From JAVJRN01 sp040218415 (GTDB lineage: Bacteria > Bacteroidota > Bacteroidia > Cytophagales > Cyclobacteriaceae), in contig JAVJRN010000068.1 in the NCBI GenBank assembly GCA_040218415.1, positions 1 through 61,025 on the forward strand: a DNA stretch of 61,025 nucleotides. Direction: 5' to 3'. Numbering within the stretch: the first letter of the stretch is position 1; the number at the start of each line of letters is the position of its first letter. Under the pieces are notes generated by a model, which saw only the letters and a list, made by a program, of their open reading frames with translations, was not told the origin of the DNA and ran no database searches. Position numbers and translations under genes: made by a program. This document shows positions 54,043-61,025 of the stretch, piece by piece.

Positions 54043-54160
54043 TCAAACACATTTGACAACATAAGCGCCAAATATGTTGCAGCAAAAAAATATTTCTTTA
54101 ATGCAACATATGGATACCAATCGATTGTCTACTAGGGAAACAAACTTAAACAATAGTAAA

Positions 54161-54520
54161 ATGGACAACATATCTGATGTTTTAATAGTCATCGCCATAT
54201 TTGGCTCGATTGGAACAGTCATGTTTCAAATCACAAAAACGCTCACCAATTATTATCTGCGTAAAAAGATGGTAGAAAAAGGCCTCATTGGTGACGATGC
54301 GGTCAAAATACTCACTTCCGAGCAATCAAAAATCAACAACTACAGCAACCTAAAATGGGGGTTAATCATTCTTACCTCTGGTATTGGTTTTGTAATTATC
54401 GATCAGCTCAATGCCAATATGAATGACGGAACTCTTCCCTTTGGGATTTTCGCCATATGCGTAAGCATCGGCTTTTTGGCCTACTATTTCATCATGAAAG
54501 GCATTACGGATAAAAAGTAA
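54161..54520 (+). CDS. DUF6249-like membrane protein
   Basis: From the ATG at 54161 the product is 119 residues: a first span (VLIVIAIFGSIGTVMFQI), a charged middle (YYLRKKMVEKGLIGDDAVKIL), and two further spans (LKWGLIILTSGIGFVII and GIFAICVSIGFLAYYFI). An upstream ATG at 54074 adds 29 polar residues before the first span and is less likely. The domain resembles DUF6249 proteins, found often beside ECF sigma genes in Bacteroidota. It ends 2 bases before the permease start. Confidence 0.72.
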   Translation: MDNISDVLIVIAIFGSIGTVMFQITKTLTNYYLRKKMVEKGLIGDDAVKILTSEQSKINNYSNLKWGLIILTSGIGFVIIDQLNANMNDGTLPFGIFAICVSIGFLAYYFIMKGITDKK

Positions 54521-54522
54521 TT

Positions 54523-56922
54523 ATGCTGCGCAATTACTTCCTAATTTCGATAAGAAACATGTTCAAACATCGCTCATTTACAGCGATCAACATTTTTGGA
54601 CTGGCACTGAGTATGTCAGTATGCATGGTCATCATTCTCCTCGTACTTCATCATTATCGCTTTGATACTTTTCATGAAAAGGGTGATAGAACTTATCGAA
54701 TTATCACTTATGAAGAAGGTCGAGTTAGCGAATTGCTGCCAGGTCATGCAACTTCACCCTTACCTATAGGGAAATGGTTGAAAGAGAATTACTCACAAGT
54801 GGAAGAAGTAACGAATATGAATATTGGCTTTGATGGTGAATTAGTATCCGATCACAAAGTCATTAATATTCGGTCAATTTTTGCCGATGAGCATTTCTTT
54901 GAAGTTTTTTCATTTGAACTAGCGGAAGGAAACCCTTTAACAGCTCTGAAAGAGCCTTACAGTTTGATCCTTTCGGAAGAAAAAGCGAAGCTTCTATTTC
55001 CAGAATCTTCAGCAATGGGAAAACTGGTCAAGTTTGAATCTCACGGAAGTTATAAGGTGACAGGTATAATCAAAAAACCAACTTCACCAACGCATGTCAG
55101 TATTGAAGCCTTTGGCTCCATGTCAACCATAACGTCTTTGGTAGCAAAAGGTTTGTTCAACGAAACATACAACTCGTGGAAAAATCAATGGATGAATTAC
55201 AATTATGTGACACTAAAAGAAGGTGCCGACCCTGATGAACTCATTGAACTCATCAATAAAATATCAGAAGAAAACACTCAACTTGAAGAAGGAAAGTCAC
55301 GCAATGTTTTTGTCTATCAGAAAATAACGGATATCGTGCCTGGGAGAATTTTAGGAAATGAAATGGAGTTTGCCCTTCCAAGAATAGCCTTGTTGATTTT
55401 CGTCGTTTTAGCCATTATTGTCATAGCCACGGCTAGCATTAACTATACAAATCTATCCATTGCCAAGTCCATCAGCCGAGCGAAGGAAATAGGTATTAGG
55501 AAAGCGAATGGAGCCAACAGAAGCCAAATCGTTTTTCAGTTTCTTATTGAATCATGCATCATTGCAATTATTTCATTTGTCATCGCGATACCGATTTATA
55601 AGTATTTAATTCTCCGCTTCAATGAACTATGGATTTTCAATCAAATAGGCATTCAACTTGAAGACAATCTCAATGCATACTTGACCTTCTTGGCCTTCAC
55701 CCTATTTTTAGGGTTTTTTACAGGTCTGGGTCCTTCCCTCTTTTTATCGAAAATCAATATTATTTCTTCACTAAAAGGAGTGGTCAGTAGGCCTCTTTTG
55801 AATAAAAGATGGTATCGATTTTCCTCCAAAAAAATGTTACTCAGCGTACAGTTTGGCTTATCTATTTTCCTTTTGGTCACCATTTTCTTATTGAAGTCAC
55901 AAGGCGACTTCTTGGTCAATGGCAACTATGGTTTCAATGAAGACCAAATATTTTACATGGAAATGCAAGGTAAAGATGAAGCGATCCTGAGGTCAGAGTT
56001 TGAGGATATTATCGGTATCTCCAGTATTTCGTTTACCTCTCACAATCCAGCAGTTGGCCGATCTCATGGAGGTGGATTATCACTCGATAAAGCCATAGAG
56101 CCCGTGACAATTTACCACTTTTCTGTTGATGAGAAATACCTGCAAGCCATGGAGCTAAACTTGCTCGTTGGGTCAAACTTTACCGATGGATCTGAGCAGC
56201 AAATGATCATCAATGAGCAAGCTGTCAAGATTCTGGGCATTGAGAATAATCGCGAAGCGATAGGCCAATTTTTGTACGACGAAGACAGTCTTACCTACAC
56301 CATTATAGGCGTAGTTGAGGATTATCATTGGGAACCGATCATGAAAAGCATTCAACCTTTGGCCTTAAAAATAGCACCTGAAAGTTACGAACTGATGTAT
56401 TTCAAGATGGAAGACCCTAACCCAAAATCAGTAGAAGCACGATTACAAGAAAAATGGCTGGAACTAGATGAAACGAGAGCCTTTAAAGGCGGGTTTCTAT
56501 CAAAAGAAATGGATATGACTTATCAGTTTTTCTTTGATATTGGGAACATACTTACTTTGGTGGGGTTCCTAGCCTTGACCATCACAGGACTAGGATTTCT
56601 TGGAATGATCAGTTTTGACCTAAAAACCAGAACCAAGGAAATAGGCATTAGAAAGGTGCTGGGGGCTGAATTCGGAAGCATATTATGGTCTCTGTCTAAA
56701 GGTTTTATCAAAATGCTTATGCTTACAAGTGCTTTCGCTTATCCTATGGCTATTGTAGTAAACAATCTATGGATAACTCAAATGGCTCAGCACGCGCCTA
56801 TTGGTTTTGGCAATATTGGTCCGGCAATTTTGTTGGTTGTGGTAATGGCCGGTGTGACCATTGTCACGCAAGTGTGGAAAAACACGCAAAAAAACCCTGT
56901 GGATGCACTAAAATCTGAGTGA
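54523..56922 (+). CDS. MacB/FtsX-type ABC transporter permease
   Basis: The 799-residue permease has the start LRNYFLISIRNMFKHRSFTAINIFGLALSMSVCMV, in two parts, a periplasmic MacB_PCD domain (about 50-270), an FtsX domain (about 285-415, RAKEIGIRKANGANRSQIV), a second periplasmic domain (about 450-650), and a final FtsX domain (about 665-795, RTKEIGIRKVLGAEFGSIL). Such proteins work with an ATPase (not encoded here) to export or extract molecules from the envelope. Coupled with the preceding DUF6249-like gene. Confidence 0.92.
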   Translation: MLRNYFLISIRNMFKHRSFTAINIFGLALSMSVCMVIILLVLHHYRFDTFHEKGDRTYRIITYEEGRVSELLPGHATSPLPIGKWLKENYSQVEEVTNMNIGFDGELVSDHKVINIRSIFADEHFFEVFSFELAEGNPLTALKEPYSLILSEEKAKLLFPESSAMGKLVKFESHGSYKVTGIIKKPTSPTHVSIEAFGSMSTITSLVAKGLFNETYNSWKNQWMNYNYVTLKEGADPDELIELINKISEENTQLEEGKSRNVFVYQKITDIVPGRILGNEMEFALPRIALLIFVVLAIIVIATASINYTNLSIAKSISRAKEIGIRKANGANRSQIVFQFLIESCIIAIISFVIAIPIYKYLILRFNELWIFNQIGIQLEDNLNAYLTFLAFTLFLGFFTGLGPSLFLSKINIISSLKGVVSRPLLNKRWYRFSSKKMLLSVQFGLSIFLLVTIFLLKSQGDFLVNGNYGFNEDQIFYMEMQGKDEAILRSEFEDIIGISSISFTSHNPAVGRSHGGGLSLDKAIEPVTIYHFSVDEKYLQAMELNLLVGSNFTDGSEQQMIINEQAVKILGIENNREAIGQFLYDEDSLTYTIIGVVEDYHWEPIMKSIQPLALKIAPESYELMYFKMEDPNPKSVEARLQEKWLELDETRAFKGGFLSKEMDMTYQFFFDIGNILTLVGFLALTITGLGFLGMISFDLKTRTKEIGIRKVLGAEFGSILWSLSKGFIKMLMLTSAFAYPMAIVVNNLWITQMAQHAPIGFGNIGPAILLVVVMAGVTIVTQVWKNTQKNPVDALKSE

Positions 56923-56924
56923 CT

Positions 56925-57230
56925 TTTTATCAGGGTAATGTGTTGAAAAATCTATTTCTAGCGTCAATAGATTCAAACCAGCCACCTCGTTGTTGCTTGT
57001 CTTTTCACCATAACTCAGCTATGGGGAAAAGATAAAATGCCTGATTTATGATTATTTATGCCCTCATCGCGAAGTTCGAACACTTAATCCGATTTTAAGA
57101 AGGGTATCCTGGATAATTGATTTTAGCAACAGAAAGGTCTTTTAATTGAATTAAAGTGTGTTTTGGGCTTTTGAAATTAGCATATCAAAACCTTAAAAAT
57201 AGGTTAAAAGCACAGATTTTGAGGTTTTCG
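56925..57230. other. Intergenic stretch after the permease gene
   Basis: About 300 bases with no gene. It leads into the palindromic repeat at 57234-57414. The sequence near 57060 reads GAAGTTCGAACACTT, like a tRNA T-loop, but no cloverleaf can be formed around it. Confidence 0.4.
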
Positions 57231-57233
57231 ATT

Positions 57234-57414
57234 GGCCTTGGATAAATTTCGACGAGAAATTCAGACCATGATAATCAAAATTGAATCCCCTGTTTGAGCG
57301 AAGCGAGTTTCGGATTCATTGTAGGAACAGTCTGAATTTCAGAAATTTATACAAAGCCTTGATTTCTTTGTCCACCGTGGACTCGGATACTTTCTGCATC
57401 AAGGCAGAAAGTAT
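57234..57414. repeat. Nested-palindrome intergenic repeat (REP/BIME-like)
   Basis: The imperfect outer arms at 57234-57267 (contains GATAAATTTCGACGAGAAAT) and 57328-57358 (complement, contains TCAGAAATTTATACAAAG) enclose inner arms GAATCC and GGATTC with a GAGCGAAGCGAG centre. Next to them stand a CCACCGTGG palindrome and an 11-bp perfect hairpin, ATACTTTCTGC/GCAGAAAGTAT with loop ATCAAG (57387-57414). Repeats of this look are scattered in Bacteroidota genomes; no second copy is in this window. Confidence 0.6.
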
Positions 57415-57461
57415 GAGCCCGGCCGGCCTTTAAGGACATAACAGGAATAAAGATGGAAGCC

Positions 57462-57785
57462 CTAAGAAGAAGGAATTCCCGCTTTATTCGTCAGCCCACA
57501 AGATGGACAAGTGAGCATTCCTTCAAAATTTTTTCTTCCACAATGGACACATTCATAGGTCACTTTCGAGAGACTTGGCTGTTGATTTTGATCAAAAAAG
57601 ATAATATCCTGGTTGCAATTCTTACACGTATAATTCCGTTCGCCTCGGATGTCTTCATAAGCCATGCAATGAGGACATTGCACTGAAATGTATTCAGCCT
57701 TTTTTTTGTACACCTTTTGTCTGTAATAGATTAGAGGAGGAATGAAGAGGAATGGCAAAAGCGCCATGATCAAATAGAAATCCAT
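57462..57785 (-). CDS. Membrane-anchored zinc-ribbon protein
   Basis: The 107-residue protein has an N-terminal membrane span (FYLIMALLPFLFIPPLIYY), then three CxxC pairs, one per small zinc-ribbon: VQCPHCMA, YTCKNCNQ and YECVHCGR with LTCPSCGL (the last two forming one ribbon). The metal-binding region would sit in the cytoplasm. Function unknown. It lies 44 bases after the M61-type peptidase gene in the same direction. Confidence 0.68.
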   Translation of the reverse strand: MDFYLIMALLPFLFIPPLIYYRQKVYKKKAEYISVQCPHCMAYEDIRGERNYTCKNCNQDIIFFDQNQQPSLSKVTYECVHCGRKNFEGMLTCPSCGLTNKAGIPSS

Positions 57786-57828
57786 GCTTGTGAAATCAAT
57801 TATTACTCCGCCAACGAAGGTACAAAAG

Positions 57829-59376
57829 TCATGGCTTCAAAGGCATATTTTTGGACCAAGCATCAAAAAGCTGCTTCTGCTTAGGCGAAATCTGCTTCAT
57901 TTTGGTAACAGAAGGGCGACCCTCTTCATCTCGGGAAAGCTCAAGACCTATTTTAGCTAAGTATTCTTGATGTGGCAATGGCTGGTTATCCAAGATATAA
58001 TTCTCAAAAAAAACGCCTATTTCAGGGTAGGTCATCGCTGTAATGTCATCAAAGAAGTTTTGCTCTGAGACCGGATTACCTTTGCCATATTTTTCGATTA
58101 AGGAAAGTAACAACTCCCGCAGGCCTGAATTACCATTGGACAACTCTAGCAACTTAATATCCAATAAACCTGCAACGAGCGATCCTCGGTAATAGATATT
58201 TCCATATTGCTTCGATCCGTCAGTATTAAAGGATTCATCGGACAATTTTTTCAAACTCCATGACGTATCAAAATATTTTTCATCAACATAAATTTTGGTG
58301 GCTATGGCATTGCTAAGGTAATCTTCCAAAGGCACCACTCCTCCCCTAAACAACAGTATATTTGAAGCCCACTCAGTTACTCCTTCATACATCCACAAAT
58401 GCACAGAAGGCGTAGGAGTTACAAAATTAAACTGCTCGACTATTTCACTATGAATGTTTAAAGGTGTCACAATATGAAAAAATTCGTGCGAAGCTATGTC
58501 GGTCACTTTGGACATATAGTTGGCCGTAGGCTCGCCTTCATCCAAAATGTACTCGGAACTGTAAGAATGTTCCCAAGCCCCAGTTACTCCCTTTTCACCA
58601 ATATTTTCCTCAAAAAAGTAAAGAAAAGTGTAGTTCTCCACGGGTAACTCCACGAGAAAAGCATTTACCGCATCGAGCATATCTGACATGTTACTAAGTA
58701 ACATTTTGGAGTTTATCAGATCATTCTGTGAATAGGTATATATATCAACTTTTGTATTTGCAATCGTGGTATCTGCCACCGTCAACTTTCCAGATAAAAT
58801 GGGAGAATCGACTAAATGATCAAAATCATTTGCGAGGAAGTAGCCGTCGGTTTTAGTCAAAGCGCTTCCTGTCGTCCAATCACCTTGCGTAATGGGCTTG
58901 ACCTGAATCGGTGCATGCTGAAAACCATCGAAATAACCCATTAATGTATGTGCATTGATCAATACATGATCCTTTTCTATCGAACTGCCACACATCAAGT
59001 ATATGCTATACTCCTCCACTGGCGTATCGAAAGTTTCAGCCACTTTATATGTGAGCTTTCGCAGCTTTTTTGAATCTTCAATCTGATATTGATTTACGGA
59101 AAGTTTGACTACTTTCAGCGACCGACCTCTTTTATCAAAAGCCTGAAAATCACTCACAAACCTCCCAATATTCATGGTCTGATAAGTGCCTGGAGCGGTT
59201 GCCGCAAATTGATAAATGATAGACTTTTTGGGTAAATCCCCATCGATCAATGCTTCCACGTAGGTAGTGTCAAGATTCTGAGTAAAGTCAAGGTGGTATT
59301 TTTGCTCTAAATTTTTCTGGGCTTTAACTGCGAAAAATAGCGAGAGTAGGATGACTAGAATGGATAACTTTTTCAT
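57829..59376 (-). CDS. Secreted M61-type (glycyl aminopeptidase-like) metallopeptidase
   Basis: The 515-residue protein has a signal peptide ending AVKAQ20, a beta-rich N-terminal domain (about 25-190, KYHLDFTQNLDTTYVEALID), and a gluzincin catalytic domain with zinc ligands in HEFFHIVTPLN (HExxH) and the third ligand Glu near VTEWASN. The C-terminal helical part (about 380-515) ends in LPHQEYLAKIGLEL. The PDZ domain of many M61 proteins is missing or strongly reduced. It should cut peptides outside the cytoplasm. Confidence 0.85.
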   Translation of the reverse strand: MKKLSILVILLSLFFAVKAQKNLEQKYHLDFTQNLDTTYVEALIDGDLPKKSIIYQFAATAPGTYQTMNIGRFVSDFQAFDKRGRSLKVVKLSVNQYQIEDSKKLRKLTYKVAETFDTPVEEYSIYLMCGSSIEKDHVLINAHTLMGYFDGFQHAPIQVKPITQGDWTTGSALTKTDGYFLANDFDHLVDSPILSGKLTVADTTIANTKVDIYTYSQNDLINSKMLLSNMSDMLDAVNAFLVELPVENYTFLYFFEENIGEKGVTGAWEHSYSSEYILDEGEPTANYMSKVTDIASHEFFHIVTPLNIHSEIVEQFNFVTPTPSVHLWMYEGVTEWASNILLFRGGVVPLEDYLSNAIATKIYVDEKYFDTSWSLKKLSDESFNTDGSKQYGNIYYRGSLVAGLLDIKLLELSNGNSGLRELLLSLIEKYGKGNPVSEQNFFDDITAMTYPEIGVFFENYILDNQPLPHQEYLAKIGLELSRDEEGRPSVTKMKQISPKQKQLFDAWSKNMPLKP

Positions 59377-60385
59377 AAACAGCTTTTCAAGGAAGAGGCA
59401 TTATGGCCAATCACTTTCAGGTAATTACATACTCAAAGAACCACCTTTCTATTTCGTAAAACTAGCTAGATATTCTCAAAGGTCTACTGCTAGCTTAAGT
59501 GGATGAATATGGATTTAAACTAAATGCTGCTTGAAGTCGGTAGATTAGAAAATCGAATTTAAGTTCGCTTGAGGTTGACCAACCTTAAAATCTCCATCTT
59601 CTTTTTACATATTGGACTAGCCTTGACGCAACCCTTTCATAACTGGGTACAAAAGAGGATAAAACACCTCTATTTAGGTGAATAAAGAACTGCATTAATC
59701 CGTTTTTTACATAAATGCATCCAAGATATTCAAATTTTTTACTTACACCTCCTAACAACACTTGCTAATAAACACACTAAAAGGTTGATGATAACAATAA
59801 GGTGTAGCGATGCTGATAAGACGTTTCGTTTTCTTGTCAACTTCACCCGTTGTAATTTTAATCATGTTTCAAAGTCATTAATAGGGCTCAATAGTACGCT
59901 ATTAATTAAAACAAGCAAAAAAATAAATAAAAGGTCTATTTAAAGACTTTTAAAAGAATAAAAGATCTGTAAAAAAGGTGATTTAAACTAAATTACGTTT
60001 TATGCTAAAATAGTATTTAAAGTATAAACAATACCCATTTATAGGTATTCCATTTAGTAATTCTACGAGTTAGCTTTGTTTTACGAAACAAAAAACAACA
60101 GCCATCCTTCCACATCCCATATACTCAAGCACAGCGTTTCGTAAAAAAGTAAGGCTAAATTCCTGGGCATGTGAGTGCAGAGTATTCGATTTTAAAACCA
60201 TAAAAAACACCCATTTCTGGGAATTAAAAGCTTTGAATTTAGGCTTCTTTATAAAGTATGAAATAAAATCAACTTTGATGTTCTCTCGGGGATCGGGCAA
60301 AGAAGGAGCAGTCTTTCGGCATCATTGACCTGTTTAGTAACCCAGATAAGTAATTACTCAATTAAAATTATCATCTAAAAAAGTC
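59377..60385. other. AT-rich intergenic stretch, about 1 kb, with three related imperfect palindromes
   Basis: No supported gene; a 76-codon minus-strand frame at 60070-60300 has no recognisable features. Three short elements share a core: CACCT-n6-AGGTG at 59665-59680, ATACCCATTTATAGGTATT at 60031-60049 and ACACCCATTTCTGGGAATT at 60207-60225. The last two match at 15 of 19 bases. They may be binding sites for a LuxR-type regulator such as the one encoded just downstream. Confidence 0.4.
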
Positions 60386-60388
60386 AAT

Positions 60389-60799
60389 ATGCCAACCAAC
60401 ACCTTTAAAACACTCGCAAAGAAAAAACTTAGCAAGAGAGAAAAAGATCTCATTCGAAATGTGAAACAGGGGCATTCACGCAGTGAACTATCCAAGCTCA
60501 TCGCCACAGAAAGAACAAATGAAAGTAGAGCATCCAAGGCTCCTAAACCATTGAACAAACAGGTCTTCCTACGAACTGATCACCATATCAATAAATCCAA
60601 ACTACCTGACTTCACGAAAAAGGAAATTTTAGTGCTCCAGCAAATGTCTTTTGGAACCACGACAAACGAGCTGGCAGCTAAACTATCTCTATCCCCAAAT
60701 ACCATTAAAACACACATGAAGAATATGCTTAAAAAATCAGGAAGTAGTAACAGCGTAATGCTGATTGCCAATGCGCTACGTCAAGGAATAATCGAATAA
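60389..60799 (+). CDS. Small LuxR-type helix-turn-helix protein
   Basis: The 136-residue protein has a complete LuxR/GerE HTH at its C-terminus (about 71-136: LPDFTKKEILVLQQMSFG, TTNELAAKLSLSPNTIKTHM). The N-terminal part (about 10-40, KKLSKREKDLIRNVKQGHSRSELSKLI) looks like the first half of a second, decayed LuxR HTH. There is no sensory or receiver domain. It probably regulates by being made or not, or binds a partner. It lies next to the right IS copy, with 86 bases between. Confidence 0.78.
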   Translation: MPTNTFKTLAKKKLSKREKDLIRNVKQGHSRSELSKLIATERTNESRASKAPKPLNKQVFLRTDHHINKSKLPDFTKKEILVLQQMSFGTTTNELAAKLSLSPNTIKTHMKNMLKKSGSSNSVMLIANALRQGIIE

Positions 60800-60885
60800 T
60801 ATGACCTAAAGTATGAATGATATTAACCAAAACAGAGGTTAAAAACACCTGAACAATATGGAAAAACATACTCCTTAAAATGTGC

Positions 60886-60999
60886 TTATTAACTTGACGG
60901 TAATAAAGCTATAGAATATAGGTAATTTTGTTTATTTTTGCGTTATGAACAAAACAGACTTTAGGACACTTTCATCTGAGGAAAGGCTTGCGAGCAGGA
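60886..60999 (+). mobile_element. Right copy of the insertion-sequence end (inverted repeat with 1-114)
   Basis: Exact reverse complement of positions 1-114. It holds the presumed IS edge (TTATTAACTTGACGG), a possible -7 promoter box TAATTTTG at 60923-60930 and the start of the transposase-like gene. The homology continues to the left window edge, so its inner limit is not known. Confidence 0.8.
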
Positions 61000-61025
61000 A
61001 AGCTGCAATGCGTATGCTGAATAAT
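60945..61025 (+). CDS. Transposase-like protein, N-terminal fragment (cut by window end)
   Basis: The gene starts at the ATG of 60945-60947 and runs into the window end after 27 codons (MNKTDFRTLSSEERLASRK, then AAMRMLNN). It is the same gene as the fragment at 1-55 but in opposite orientation. The pattern agrees with the N-terminus of IS630-like transposases that begin with a helix-turn-helix; too short to be sure. Confidence 0.5.
   Translation, partial: MNKTDFRTLSSEERLASRKAAMRMLNN

Noticed and set aside
57055..57085. tRNA-like T-loop sequence (GTTCGAA)
   Set aside because: No acceptor, D-stem or anticodon arm can be formed around it.
60070..60300. 76-codon minus-strand frame in the 1-kb gene-free stretch
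   Set aside because: No domain, no signal peptide, it covers one of the palindromic elements, and its composition is like the surrounding AT-rich DNA.
1..61025. CRISPR arrays, prophage or integrative element genes
   Set aside because: No regularly spaced direct repeats, cas, phage structural, integrase or conjugation genes were seen between the two IS ends.

Overview
The window looks like chromosome from a marine member of the Bacteroidota, probably of the Cytophagales / Reichenbachiella-Fulvivirga kind (inference from gene content). The supporting signs are: a hybrid two-component system with Reg_prop and Y_Y_Y domains, type IX secretion (T9SS) sorting domains on secreted proteins, a CHU_C-type C-terminal domain, a carboxypeptidase-regulatory-like TonB-dependent receptor, AT-rich intergenic DNA and TAnnTTTG-like -7 boxes.

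Region 1 (about 0.2-32.5 kb) is a polysaccharide-utilization locus whose best-fitting substrate is ulvan or a related sulfated rhamnose/uronate/xylose glycan. It holds a hybrid sensor/AraC regulator (234-4343), a T9SS-exported PL24-like ulvan lyase (4731-7847), a TonB-dependent receptor paired with a T9SS beta-helix protein instead of SusD (8995-14047), a GH43 with CBM6 (14596-15927), a beta-propeller (lyase-like)/GH105 fusion (16053-18563), two Tat-type Gfo/Idh/MocA oxidoreductases plus a tandem DUF1080 protein (19232-23140), a GH106 rhamnosidase (23448-26768), a sulfatase-GH78 fusion (26962-30498), and a divergent lactonase/esterase pair (30806-32517). A reading consistent with this set: the exported lyase cuts polymer outside the cell; the receptor imports oligomers; in the periplasm the GH105 domain removes unsaturated uronate, the sulfatase, GH78 and GH106 release rhamnose, GH43 releases xylose, and an oxidative (3-keto) route handles linkages the hydrolases do not. 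A 32-bp motif occurs upstream of four of these transcription units and is the best candidate operator for the regulator.

Region 2 (about 32.5-56.9 kb) is a core-type chromosomal segment: a small charged protein, hisS, a CHU_C protein, ybaB, a glycosyltransferase, a PspC protein, an OmpA/TPR lipoprotein, pdhB, ffh, a peptide/amino-acid transporter operon (OPT, NSS, a 34-residue MetS-like subunit, a MazG-like hydrolase) with overlapping genes, a tail-specific protease, a ROK kinase, a gamma-glutamylcyclotransferase-like protein, thioredoxin, an SGNH hydrolase, ppa, and an ECF sigma factor divergent from a DUF6249-like protein and a MacB/FtsX-type permease.

Region 3 (56.9-61.0 kb) is gene-poor: a nested-palindrome repeat, a zinc-ribbon membrane protein, an M61-type peptidase, about 1 kb of AT-rich DNA with short imperfect palindromes, and a small LuxR-type HTH protein. 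Both window ends lie inside the same transposase-like gene: positions 1-114 and 60886-60999 are a perfect inverted repeat, so the 61-kb segment is bracketed by inverted copies of one element. No rRNA, tRNA or CRISPR array was seen.
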